Source: Blastomonas natatoria (GTDB lineage Bacteria > Pseudomonadota > Alphaproteobacteria > Sphingomonadales > Sphingomonadaceae). From it: a stretch of DNA of 64,000 nucleotides. A program made the position numbers and the translations under genes. The stretch lies in the NCBI RefSeq assembly GCF_003201955.1, contig NZ_QJJM01000004.1:186001-250000 (forward strand), written 5' to 3'. Numbering within the stretch: position 1 is the stretch's first letter; the number at the start of each line of letters is the position of its first letter. The notes beneath the pieces were generated by a model. It had not been told where the DNA came from and ran no database searches. It worked only from the letters and a program-made list of their open reading frames with translations. Below, in pieces: positions 34,564 through 43,519 of the stretch.

Positions 34564-35648
34564 TGACGGAGTTTCGCCTCATGCCCGATCGTGCGGAATA
34601 CAGGCTGCTGTACGAACAGACGCAGTTCCCGATATTCCAGAACCGGATGTATGCCAGTGCGGCACAGGCGCGCAGGTGCCAGCGGGGCGACATCCGTCTG
34701 GTCGAGGACCAGCGCACCGGCCTTGTCCATAACGCCGCCTTTCGCCCCGACCTCATGGAGTATGACGAGCATTATCAGAACGAGCAGGCGGTCAGCGCCC
34801 AGTTCCGCGCCCATCTCGATGCGGTTGCGCGCATCGTCGAGCGCAACATGGGCCTCGACGGACTGGTCGAGATCGGCTGCGGCAAGGGCTGGTTCCTGGA
34901 CATGCTCGCACAGCGCGGGGCACGGATTACCGGCTTCGATCCTGCCTATGAAGGCGATAGCCCCCGGGTCCAACGCGCCTATTTTCAGCCGGGTGTCGGT
35001 ATGGAAGGGCGCGGCCTGATACTGCGCCACGTGCTGGAACATGTCGTCAATCCGGTCGACTTCCTGTTCACCCTGCGGGAGGCAAACAATGGCGGCGGCC
35101 TTATCTATATCGAAGTCCCCTGCCTTGACTGGATCTGCGAGCGTCACGCCTGGTTCGACATATTCTACGAGCATGTGAACTATTTCCGCCTCGGCGACTT
35201 CCGCCGGATGTTCGGCGAGCTGATCGATTGCGGTCATCTCTTCGGCGGGCAGTATCTCTACGTGGTGGCTGACCTTGCCAGGCTGCAGAACCCGGTGCTC
35301 GATGAGGCAGAGCGGGTGGTGCTGCCTGCGGGGATGGGCGACATTCTTGTCAACGCGAACGGGCTGGAAAATGCGCCTGGCGTCGTCTGGGGCGGCGCAT
35401 CCAAGGGCGTGATCTTTGCCATGATGCGCGAACGGGCGGGAAATCCCGTGCAGGCCGTGATCGACATCAACCCCGCCAAGCAGGGCAGATATCTGGCCGC
35501 TACCGGTCTGAAGGTGCAGGCGCCGCAAGAGGTGCTGCCCGGTCTGGAAGACGGCACGGTCATCTTCGTGATGAATTCGAACTATCTGGAAGAGATCAGG
35601 GCGAGCGCCGGTCCGCGCTTTCGCTATTGCGTGGTGGACCAGCGATGA
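34563..35648 (+). CDS. SAM-dependent methyltransferase, sugar C-methyltransferase-like
   Basis: 361 residues. The start overlaps the previous stop by one base (TGATG). The SAM-binding motif LVEIGCGKGWFLDML lies near residue 105, and LRHVLEHVVNPVDFL and YEHVNYFRLGDFRRM resemble the catalytic region of the C-methyltransferase-like group. A C-terminal half with VWGGASKGVIFAMM and VIDINPAKQGRYL resembles the GAxxKGxT nucleotide-binding domain. The N-terminal zinc ligands of the first methyltransferase are not evident; only one Cys is present there. It is the second methyltransferase of this type in the cluster. Confidence 0.8.
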   Translation: MTEFRLMPDRAEYRLLYEQTQFPIFQNRMYASAAQARRCQRGDIRLVEDQRTGLVHNAAFRPDLMEYDEHYQNEQAVSAQFRAHLDAVARIVERNMGLDGLVEIGCGKGWFLDMLAQRGARITGFDPAYEGDSPRVQRAYFQPGVGMEGRGLILRHVLEHVVNPVDFLFTLREANNGGGLIYIEVPCLDWICERHAWFDIFYEHVNYFRLGDFRRMFGELIDCGHLFGGQYLYVVADLARLQNPVLDEAERVVLPAGMGDILVNANGLENAPGVVWGGASKGVIFAMMRERAGNPVQAVIDINPAKQGRYLAATGLKVQAPQEVLPGLEDGTVIFVMNSNYLEEIRASAGPRFRYCVVDQR

Positions 35649-36316
35649 GCGGCGCCACCCCGATCAAAATCCGCAATCTGGAAGCGAGCCGTCTTGCTTC
35701 TTACGTCCAGGAACAGATCCGCCGTCTGATCCCGTTCTGCGACGAAAGCGATTTCGCGCTGATAGACCGGCATCTGCCCGAAGCTCTGGCCAGGCTGGAC
35801 CATTGCATCGCGGCCGTCCGTATCTGGACGCCGGGCGCGTTCGATGTGCTCCAGTCCGCGCAATATTGCACGTTCCTCTATTATCTCGCCAACACGATCT
35901 GGCGGCGCGAACGGGCAGAAAATCTGTGCACCAAGCTGTTCCTGCTCAACAAGCAGCTCAATGCCATCGAAATCTTCTATGACATTGCGCTGCCGGACAT
36001 CTTCCTGATCGGTCATTCGGTCGGCATCGTGCTGGCCAAGGCCGATTACGGCAACCATCTCGTGCTTTTCCAGAACTCGACCGTGGGTCGGCATGGGGAC
36101 GACAGGCCGGTCATCGAGGATGGCGTCATCCTGTATCCCAACACCGCCGTGATCGGCAGATCGCTGATCCGGCAAGGGTCCATCGTCTCGCAGGGCGTGC
36201 GGGTCATCGACCGCGAGACGGAGGCGCGAAAGATTGCCTTTCAGGGCACGGGAAATTCGCTGATCTTCAAGGAAGACCGCAACAACACGCTGGCCCTGTA
36301 TTTCAGGGACGTATGA
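35645..36316 (+). CDS. Serine-acetyltransferase-like acyltransferase (left-handed beta-helix)
   Basis: 223 residues, start overlapping the previous stop (ATGA). It has a helical N-terminal half (HLPEALARLDHCIAAV) and a C-terminal hexapeptide-repeat half (FLIGHSVGIVLAKADYGNHLVLFQNSTVGRH, interrupted here as two blocks GHSVGIVL and GNHLVLFQNSTVG). This resembles CysE-type serine acetyltransferases. In a glycan cluster it more likely O- or N-acetylates a sugar, or supplies an acetylated donor. It is the last gene of the tight cluster. Confidence 0.75.
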   Translation: MSGATPIKIRNLEASRLASYVQEQIRRLIPFCDESDFALIDRHLPEALARLDHCIAAVRIWTPGAFDVLQSAQYCTFLYYLANTIWRRERAENLCTKLFLLNKQLNAIEIFYDIALPDIFLIGHSVGIVLAKADYGNHLVLFQNSTVGRHGDDRPVIEDGVILYPNTAVIGRSLIRQGSIVSQGVRVIDRETEARKIAFQGTGNSLIFKEDRNNTLALYFRDV

Positions 36317-36504
36317 TCCGGACGCTGCCCTTCTCGTGACGATGCGGGGCAGCCATGCGGGTCGAAACGCAAGCAAGTGAAACCTGGAGCGGTTTCCGCA
36401 CGAACCTGCGGCATGGCCGATGAACTGCAAGTCAGAATGAAAACACGGATTGTCCCGCGCGATCCGGACCGCCATCACGCCCTGGGCCATGCCGGACCAG
36501 CACC

Positions 36505-37467
36505 ATGCCGCTGATCCTCGTCCTGCTGAGTGCCTTCTGCGTCGGTATGGCCATCAGCGGCAGCAGCACCTGTGCGGTCACCGCCTCGCGCGAGATCGTG
36601 CTGCACCGGCGCGGTACGATGCTGCTGGGCTTTCTGTTAGCGATGGGCGTCGCTGGCGCGATCACGCTGCCGCTGCACTGGCTGTTCGGCCCTGTCGCGC
36701 AGCTGTCGGCCGAAGTGCCGATATCGGGCGCCCTGCTGCTAGGCGCGATTCTGATTGGCCTCGGCGCGGTCATCAATGACGCATGCCTGCTTGGAACGCT
36801 CGCGCGGATCGGCCAGGGCGAGGTCCGCTTTCTGGCGCTGCCACTCGGTCTGGCGCTGGGCTTCGCCATCGCCGATCGGCAAGCGCTGCTGGCAGCGGGA
36901 CAGGCTCAAGGCAATGCACACGCGATGCTGATGTGGCCGGGAGTCCTGATCGTGCTGGGCTTCGCGGCAATGGCGACCTGGGCCTGGCGGCAGCGGGGCC
37001 GATCGCCCGACATGACCGGGTGGCGCAGGCCAGGGCCGCGTGCGATGATGCTGGCAATGGGCCTTTGCGGAGCGCTGCTGTTCACGCTCGAGCCGAACTG
37101 GTCCTATTCGGATGCGGTGCACGCCGTGGTGCGGCGCGGCGCGATGGACATGCAGGGCGATAGCCGCGCCTTTGCCCCTGCCGTTGCACTGCTTTGCGGC
37201 AGCCTTGTTTCCGGAATCCTTTCGCGTTCGTTCGTGCTGCAGGCTCCGCAACCGGCTGGAATCGCGCGATCGCTGGCTGGTGGCGCGATCATGGCCTTTG
37301 GCGGGGCGCTCATCCCTGGCGGCAATGACACATTGCTTCTGGCCGCGATTCCGTCGGGGACCCTGAGCGGCGTTTTCGCCTATCTCGTCATGTCGGCAAC
37401 CGTGCTTGGCGTGCTGCACCTGATTGCCCATCGCGGCCGTCGATCGAAGCTGGAGCTGGCCGTCTGA
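36505..37467 (+). CDS. YeeE/YedE-like membrane protein (putative sulfur-compound transporter)
   Basis: 320 residues with about nine hydrophobic segments. The pseudo-repeated signatures GSSTCAVTASRE (C23) and NDACLLGTLARIGQGE (C94) match the cysteine positions of YeeE-type thiosulfate channels. The third motif is GGALIPGGNDTLLLAAIPSG, where the family usually has a Cys; here Asn sits at about position 274. The protein may therefore carry something else or work differently. It lies between the glycan cluster and asnB with no clear operon link. Confidence 0.65.
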   Translation: MPLILVLLSAFCVGMAISGSSTCAVTASREIVLHRRGTMLLGFLLAMGVAGAITLPLHWLFGPVAQLSAEVPISGALLLGAILIGLGAVINDACLLGTLARIGQGEVRFLALPLGLALGFAIADRQALLAAGQAQGNAHAMLMWPGVLIVLGFAAMATWAWRQRGRSPDMTGWRRPGPRAMMLAMGLCGALLFTLEPNWSYSDAVHAVVRRGAMDMQGDSRAFAPAVALLCGSLVSGILSRSFVLQAPQPAGIARSLAGGAIMAFGGALIPGGNDTLLLAAIPSGTLSGVFAYLVMSATVLGVLHLIAHRGRRSKLELAV

Positions 37468-37552
37468 ACCATGCGGCGGTGCGCGTACCGATCAGCACGG
37501 CAAACCGCCAGCACTAGTGCTTTGCTAACCCTTTTTGGCTATCTGCCCTCCA

Positions 37553-39421
37553 ATGTGCGGCATTGTTGGACTGATCTCTGCAGACGGGCCGGAGCGGCTT
37601 GCCAGCCGTGTTGCGGCGATGAACGCAGCGATCGTCCATCGTGGGCCTGACGATGCCGGGGTGCATCTTGCACCGGGTGTCGGCCTGGCGATGCGGCGCC
37701 TGTCGATCATCGATCTGAGCACCGGTCACCAGCCGATGACCACAGCGGATGGGGTCGCGCTGGTCTTCAATGGCGAAATCTACAATTACCGGTCGTTGCG
37801 CGCCGAGCTCGAAACGCGAGGCTATGCCTTCCGGACGCAGTCGGACACCGAGGTCATCCTCAATCTCTATCACGCAGAGGGCATGGCAGCCTTTGCTCGG
37901 CTGCACGGCATGTTCGCGATTGCCATCCACGACCAGCGCCGTGACGAGCTAATTCTCGTGCGCGATCAGATCGGCATCAAGCCGCTGTACATTGCCCGGC
38001 ATGAAGGCGAACTGCTGTTTGCCAGCGAGATCAAGGCGATCCTCGCCACCCTGCCCTGCCGCCCCGCGATCGATCCGCAGGGGCTGTGGGATTATCTGTC
38101 GCTTCGCTTCATGGCGCCCGATCGCACGATCTGGGCGGGCATCGGCAAGCTTGGCCCTGGCCAGATCCTGCGGCGGAAGCTCTGCAGCGGCGATCAATCC
38201 ATCGAAACCTTCTGGCAAGCCGATCTGACGCCCGGGCCATTCGACATCGGACGCGACTATGCCCGCGAATTTGCCGATCAGTTCGTGGCGGCGGTCGACA
38301 GCCATATCGTCGCGGCCGACGTCCCCGTCGGAGCCTTTCTGTCCGGCGGCCTCGATTCCGGAGCGATCGTGGCAGCGGCCAGCGAGCTTGGCCATCGCGC
38401 CTTCCACACTTTCTCGATCAGCGGTGACGGTGCGGGCGGCGACGACGAACTGCCGCTGGCGCGCGCCGTGGCCCGGCGCTTCGGCACTACCCATCACGAA
38501 ATCCGGATGGCGCGTTCCGACTATTTCGATACGCTCGACGATGTGGTCCGCGCCTTTGACGAGCCTTATGGTGATGCGACCGGCGCGGCGCTCTATCTGC
38601 TCTCGCAAAGGGCGAGCGACCACGTCAAGGTGGCGCTGTCGGGCGAAGGATCGGACGAGCTTCTGCTGGGCTATACCCGCGCGGCGGACCTTGCGACGCT
38701 GGCCAAGGTCGAACGGCGCTATGGCCCCATGCCACGCCCCCTGCTGAAGCTGGCCGCACGGTTCGTCTCTCCAGATCGCGCCTCGATCTTCCGCGCCATG
38801 GCAGAAGGCGGACCCGGTGCCTATCGCCGCGGCATGGCCGCGCATATCGGCTGGACGATCAGCGATGCGGAAAAGGCGGCATTCTGGCGCGGGCCTGACA
38901 TGGTCCCGAGCTTCGACCTGGTGCAGGGCTGGTACGGCCTGCCGGACACAGCCCATCCGCTGGCGCAGAGCCAGCAGGCCGATTTCGGCACCTGGCTGGT
39001 CGAGGACCTGCTGATGAAGGCCGACAAGATGGCGATGGCGGCATCGCTGGAAACGCGCGTGCCCTTCCTTCACCTGCCACTGGTCGAATGGTGCCAGAAT
39101 ACGCCGATGGAAGCACGGATCGGTCCGCCGGGACAGTTTCGCACCAAGGCGGTGCTGCGCGATTATGTCGCCACGCGGCTGCCCGATGCGGTGCTGAACG
39201 CACCCAAGCGGGGCTTTCCGCTGCCGATCTTCCCGTGGTTTGCCGAGAGGCTGCGCGATGCGGGCGGCTATGTTCCGATCAGCCGGGAATTCCACAACTG
39301 GATATCGCTTGAAGGACTGAAGCCGATCGTCGCCCGCGCCTGCAGGAACGAGCGGCGCGCACTGGAGCAGCTCTGGGGGATCGCGATGTTCGACCGCTGG
39401 TGCGCGGTCTATGCCGATTGA
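37553..39421 (+). CDS. asnB: Glutamine-dependent asparagine synthase (AsnB type), glycan-locus amidotransferase
   Basis: 622 residues. The ATG at 37553 puts the Ntn nucleophile at Cys2 (MCGIVG). The glutaminase domain continues with HRGPDDAG and FNGEIYNYRSLR. The synthetase domain has the PPi loop FLSGGLDSGAIVAAAS near residue 270, GEGSDELLLGY, and the C-terminal PKRGFPLPIFPWF. Both domains look intact. In glycan loci such enzymes often amidate uronic acids or other acids rather than make asparagine, and the neighbours here are glycan genes. It converges on the formyltransferase gene with a 13-bp overlap. Confidence 0.92.
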   Translation: MCGIVGLISADGPERLASRVAAMNAAIVHRGPDDAGVHLAPGVGLAMRRLSIIDLSTGHQPMTTADGVALVFNGEIYNYRSLRAELETRGYAFRTQSDTEVILNLYHAEGMAAFARLHGMFAIAIHDQRRDELILVRDQIGIKPLYIARHEGELLFASEIKAILATLPCRPAIDPQGLWDYLSLRFMAPDRTIWAGIGKLGPGQILRRKLCSGDQSIETFWQADLTPGPFDIGRDYAREFADQFVAAVDSHIVAADVPVGAFLSGGLDSGAIVAAASELGHRAFHTFSISGDGAGGDDELPLARAVARRFGTTHHEIRMARSDYFDTLDDVVRAFDEPYGDATGAALYLLSQRASDHVKVALSGEGSDELLLGYTRAADLATLAKVERRYGPMPRPLLKLAARFVSPDRASIFRAMAEGGPGAYRRGMAAHIGWTISDAEKAAFWRGPDMVPSFDLVQGWYGLPDTAHPLAQSQQADFGTWLVEDLLMKADKMAMAASLETRVPFLHLPLVEWCQNTPMEARIGPPGQFRTKAVLRDYVATRLPDAVLNAPKRGFPLPIFPWFAERLRDAGGYVPISREFHNWISLEGLKPIVARACRNERRALEQLWGIAMFDRWCAVYAD

Positions 39422-40182
39422 GCAAGGCGCTGTTCTAGCAACCCGACGATCATGGGGTGCATGGTGAAATACTGACGGCCATCCTCGCGGCTTTGGGCTT
39501 GGGCCGAGGGTTGATGATCGCTCGCCACCATCTCGGCCACCAGATCAGCAAGCGCAGCAATCTGGGCCTTGTCCACAGCCGCGCGCAGGGCGGCGACGGA
39601 CCCGATACCCTGGAAATCAACCGGCGCGACACGGATGATCCGCCCGGTATCGATACCCGGATCGATCCAGTGCACTGTTGCGCCCAGCGGACCATTTTCC
39701 CACGCCGCCCATTCGGCGACATTCATGCCGCGATAGCGCGGCAGCACCCCCATATGCGCGTTGAGCACGCTCAGGCGGGGAATCGCGAGCAGCGGCGCCC
39801 GCAATATTCCGGCACCGGCATGGACCATCAGATCGATCGCCTCCCCCTTGAGGCGATCGAGCGACGCGGCCGAATTCAGGTCGGGTAGATCGAGCAACGG
39901 AATATCATGCTGCGCAGCGTAGCTCGGCGCATCAGGCGGGCGCTCGGCTTGTGCTTCATCGCGCGATGCGGCCGCGCGTGGCCTGATCAGCCTTGCAAGC
40001 AGCTTGTCGGCCAGGGCCTGCGGACCGCGTTCAAGGATCAACTGGCGCAGCCGGGCTGCGGCGGGCGGCTGGGGCTGCGCCTCGCATATGATCAGATCAG
40101 GCCGAATGCCGCGCTCCGCCAGGGCAGAAGCGATGACGGCGCATCTGGTGGCGCGCCGATGCGTCAGCAACGCAATCTTCAC
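39409..40182 (-). CDS. Formyltransferase-family protein (sugar N-formyltransferase-like)
   Basis: 257 residues. The Formyl_trans_N active site is seen as LNAHMGVLPRYRGMN (Asn, His) and ATVHWIDPGIDTGRII (catalytic Asp). A methionyl-tRNA formyltransferase would have a C-terminal OB-like domain and be about 310 residues; this protein lacks it. Its genomic setting suggests formylation of an amino sugar with 10-formyl-THF. It is the last gene of the minus-strand operon after the glycosyltransferase and toroid genes, overlapping the latter by 4 nt. Confidence 0.82.
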   Translation of the reverse strand: MKIALLTHRRATRCAVIASALAERGIRPDLIICEAQPQPPAAARLRQLILERGPQALADKLLARLIRPRAAASRDEAQAERPPDAPSYAAQHDIPLLDLPDLNSAASLDRLKGEAIDLMVHAGAGILRAPLLAIPRLSVLNAHMGVLPRYRGMNVAEWAAWENGPLGATVHWIDPGIDTGRIIRVAPVDFQGIGSVAALRAAVDKAQIAALADLVAEMVASDHQPSAQAQSREDGRQYFTMHPMIVGLLEQRLAQSA

Positions 40183-41402
40183 GACGATGGAGCGCCCGCC
40201 TGCAGGATCGCGCGCTTCGCGATCAGCCCGTCGATGAAATATTTTGCTGCCCAGTTGGGCAACGCCTTGGGAATGTAGCTGCCCCAGACCGGATCCGATC
40301 CGCCGATGCCGCCGGCAAGGCCCGGATTCGGATTGTCGCGCAGCTGCGCATGCTTGACCAGATCGAGCGCCTTGAACCCTGCATTGGCAAAGCGCCAGTC
40401 ATCATCATGCCGGGTCAGGGCAAACCAGATCAGCGCCATCTGGGCATTGCCGGTCAGGCATTGCGGATGTTCGAATTCCCGCCAGCGCCAGTCGAGCATA
40501 CCGGGGAGCCGCCGTGACAGTTCCAGCCGGCGCATGATCCCTTCGGCGGCCTGTCGCGCTGCGGCGATGCCGTCCTCTCGTTTCAGGACGAGGCTGCTCG
40601 TCAGCACTCCGGCGACCGTATAGGCAATGGTGTGCGTATAGGCGGTCCGGTCGCGATGCTGCTCCTTGGTAAAGCCTGCCAGATCGAACCAGCCGGTTGT
40701 CTGGTCCTGCTTTGCCAGCACCCAGTCCAGATGCCGCTCCGCGCTGGCCAGCGCCGCGCCATCGCCAAAGGCATCGCCATATTCGGCCAGCCAGCAGCTC
40801 AGATGCGCCGCATAGGTGGCAGCGACATCGAGATAGAAATGGCGGCGAAAGGCACCGTCGCCGTCCTGGACCGAGATCAGCCATGCCGCGCATCGGGCAG
40901 CCGCATCCGCCGCCCTCGGATCGCCGGTGGCCTGGACCCAATGGGTGAGACCATGCAATATCTGCGCGCTGTTGAAGGGCGAAGGCCGCGTCCGGTTCTC
41001 CAGCACTTCGCCGCCCGGAAACGCGCCATCGGGCAGCTGCAAGCCCAGCAGAAAGTCGATCGCGCGGGCCGCACGGTCATGCCATTGCGGTTCATCCCAA
41101 AGCCTTGCCAGCCTGAGCAGGGTAGGAATGATATAGCCGGTCGTTTCCGGATAGCTGGACGACCAGCCGCTTGCCAGCTTGTAGCGCCCGGAAAAGCCGC
41201 CATCTCCCTGACTGTCCTGCGCAGCAGCAAGCCAGCGGGCAGCCGCGCGCATGGCGGCGTCGTCCTGTGCGCCCGCCTCGTCGACCGGGCCTCGGCCGCT
41301 GACCTGATGGAGCAGATAGGCGCCGTGCCCTGACACCCAGGGGCGGCAATCGAGCACATGGCGGGCAGCGGACTTGACGGCGGAGAGCATGGTTTCAGCC
41401 AT
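40179..41402 (-). CDS. Alpha/alpha-toroid protein (squalene-cyclase/prenyltransferase-like repeats)
   Basis: 407 residues. Repeated helical-hairpin units such as AARWLAAAQDSQGDGGFSG, FLLGLQLPDGAFPGG, AAWLISVQDGDGAFRRH and LDWVLAKQDQTTGWFD show the QxxDGxF/W pattern of the alpha/alpha toroid. It lacks the DxDD or DCTAE catalytic motifs of cyclases, and has no signal peptide. Such proteins can be polysaccharide lyase or glycan-processing enzymes. It is encoded between a glycosyltransferase (23 bp upstream) and a formyltransferase (4-bp overlap), so a role in the same glycan is likely. Enzymatic activity is unknown. Confidence 0.75.
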   Translation of the reverse strand: MAETMLSAVKSAARHVLDCRPWVSGHGAYLLHQVSGRGPVDEAGAQDDAAMRAAARWLAAAQDSQGDGGFSGRYKLASGWSSSYPETTGYIIPTLLRLARLWDEPQWHDRAARAIDFLLGLQLPDGAFPGGEVLENRTRPSPFNSAQILHGLTHWVQATGDPRAADAAARCAAWLISVQDGDGAFRRHFYLDVAATYAAHLSCWLAEYGDAFGDGAALASAERHLDWVLAKQDQTTGWFDLAGFTKEQHRDRTAYTHTIAYTVAGVLTSSLVLKREDGIAAARQAAEGIMRRLELSRRLPGMLDWRWREFEHPQCLTGNAQMALIWFALTRHDDDWRFANAGFKALDLVKHAQLRDNPNPGLAGGIGGSDPVWGSYIPKALPNWAAKYFIDGLIAKRAILQAGAPSS

Positions 41403-41425
41403 AGCAGACGGGCTTTAAGGCGGGG

Positions 41426-42700
41426 CTAACGGAGGATCTGGGCAATGGCTGCATCCACCTGTTGAAACTGGGTTTCGCGCAGATAGGCATGGGTCGGACC
41501 TTCCGGCAGGTCGGGCAGCCGGCCTGCATGCGCATCCTTCTGCGCCAGCCATTCGACCAGCTGACGCGCTATGGCGTCCGGATCGGTCATGACAAGGCCG
41601 AACGGCCCCGCGCGCACGATGTCCGCAGCTTCCCCGGTGTCCGACCCGATAGACAGGATGGGGCGGCGCGCGCCGATATATTCGAACACCTTGCCAGGAA
41701 TGATGGCATCTTCCGCCGGGTCGTTCCAGCGGCACAGCAGCAGCACGTCGGCCGCCCGCTCCAGCTCGAGAATATCGCGCCGGGGAATGGGCGGGCGAAG
41801 TTCGATACAGTCCGCAACACCGAATTGCTCGGCACCGGCCACGACGGCCGATTCCTCGTCATGGAAGAACACCACCCGGATGCGCGCACGAACCGAAGCA
41901 TCGAGCCTCGCCAGTGCCGCAAGCAGCATGGTCGGCTCGCGCTGCCCCGCATAGATGATCCCGGCATGGACGATCGTCAGGCGGTGCGGATCATGGGCCG
42001 CGACGGAACCGAGCGACGCAAAGTCATCTGCGCCAAATCCGTTGTAGCTGAGCGTCACCGGGCGACCCAGCTTGTCGCCGATCCGCAGTGCAGCACCGCG
42101 GGTCAGCGCGACATGGCCTTGCGCCCTGGCCAATATGCCCCAGGCGTAGCGGCGCTGGACGGGATCGAACAGGGGATGGCCGTCGTTATAGGGGTTGCCC
42201 GCCCAGAGGTCGCGCAGTTCGGCCAGCCATGGCCGTTTCAGCCGCCGTGCGATCCGACAGGCGACCACATGGCCCGAATGCGGCGGGGCCGTCGAATAGA
42301 TCAGGTCCGGCTGCCAGTGCTCAGCCATCGCGACGGCTTCGTCCACCGCCGGCTCGATCCAGTTGCGATACCGATCGGGAAAATGCGCGATCTGGCGATA
42401 GAGGGTCTGCAGACTGACCAGATACGGCTTGAACCGGTTCTCGCGCTTGACCAGCAGCTTCTTGACGCTGCCGGCTGCCTGCTCGAGCGGGGGCGCGGCC
42501 CGGCTGAAGGGAATGTAGCGCACGGCCTCTGGCGCCAGACAATGTTCGATCTGCCCCTTCACTGCAGGATTCTCGAGCGCGATCACGCGGACGTCATGCC
42601 CCTGTTCGCGCCACCAGCGCACCAGCATCGGCGCGCGCACGGCACCCAGCGGAGAATATGGCGGAAAGAAGCCGGCAATGAGCAAGATACGATGGGGCAC
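41426..42700 (-). CDS. Family 4-type glycosyltransferase
   Basis: 424 residues, starting GTG at 42700. GT-B fold features are the N-terminal ILLIAGFFPPYSPLGAVRAP, WLAELRDLWAGNPY, VTLSYNGFGADDF at the domain junction, and the donor-site block with the E-x7-E relative GKVFEYIGARRPILSI. Around it lie VHAGIIYAGQREP and LELERAADVLLLC. It heads the operon with the toroid and formyltransferase genes. Sugar specificity cannot be predicted. Confidence 0.88.
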   Translation of the reverse strand: MPHRILLIAGFFPPYSPLGAVRAPMLVRWWREQGHDVRVIALENPAVKGQIEHCLAPEAVRYIPFSRAAPPLEQAAGSVKKLLVKRENRFKPYLVSLQTLYRQIAHFPDRYRNWIEPAVDEAVAMAEHWQPDLIYSTAPPHSGHVVACRIARRLKRPWLAELRDLWAGNPYNDGHPLFDPVQRRYAWGILARAQGHVALTRGAALRIGDKLGRPVTLSYNGFGADDFASLGSVAAHDPHRLTIVHAGIIYAGQREPTMLLAALARLDASVRARIRVVFFHDEESAVVAGAEQFGVADCIELRPPIPRRDILELERAADVLLLCRWNDPAEDAIIPGKVFEYIGARRPILSIGSDTGEAADIVRAGPFGLVMTDPDAIARQLVEWLAQKDAHAGRLPDLPEGPTHAYLRETQFQQVDAAIAQILR

Positions 42701-43519
42701 GGATCAGACCTGATCAGCAACCGGCAACCCGTCGACGAGCATGATACCCGATGTGCGATGAATCGACTTGGATTGGGACACGCGGTTTCTCAGCCTCTGT
42801 TATCAGTCTTGTAAAGTCTGTTGCCCCGCTTCGCTGTCCGCGGATCGACCGTACCCAGGGCGCGGCTGGCGTCAGCAAAGATGCGAAACGGCACTGCGAA
42901 AGCGATGAGGCGCCTGATGTTCGGGCGCATTCACATGCCCTGGACAGGCGATGCCCCGCTGGCTTCAACTGCGACCCGAAGCCATCGAGGCATCACCGAT
43001 ATTCCACCCCCGGCATGATCCAGTGCAAGGCATCGCCTGCTCAAAGCAAGTCCACACATTGTTTCCGCACAAGGGCACACGTACCTTCCACAGCATCGAA
43101 GCAAATGAAATTAGAAAGCGACCGGCCATGCCAATAGAGAAAAACTATTGAAAACATTTAAAATCGGGTATTCTCATGTAAATTCCGGATTCCGCTATCT
43201 TCAAATTATCATATATAATAAAAATGTCCCGTCACAATCTGGAGAACATCAGACAGGAATTGCTGCTCACCTGCGGTGATTGAGGCATTTTTTCTATGGC
43301 TTTTCAACTCTGTGACGGCCTGACACCGCCTGCTCAGCCACCAGAGAGACGGATGCCCCACCTGCCCGCGTGTTCGTCGGCCTGCTGGTCTCATCGTCCG
43401 ACGCTCCCTCCCCCGTCATGGCTTGGTCGGACCGATCAGGGCCATAGCCCGTTCCTGTATTCAGCCATCGTTCAGCGGATTTCGGAAGACATCGAAGCCC
43501 AATTTGCAGGGGATAGAGG
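42701..43519. other. 819-bp region with no recognisable gene; AT-rich island at about 43130-43295
   Basis: No open frame here looks protein-like on either strand. The first 430 bp are of normal composition. Bases 43130-43230 are strongly AT-rich, including a perfect TATAAT at 43214-43219. A small hairpin TCACC-TGC-GGTGA at 43267-43279 is followed by a T-run at 43288-43293. These may mark a short transcript. The 3' end holds the leader of the next gene, with GGGGATAGAGGA before its ATG. Confidence 0.6.

Noticed and set aside
42751-43137. Possible small gene in the 0.8-kb gap
   Set aside because: Composition (many Ser, His, Arg and Cys), no ribosome-binding site and no motif argue against coding.
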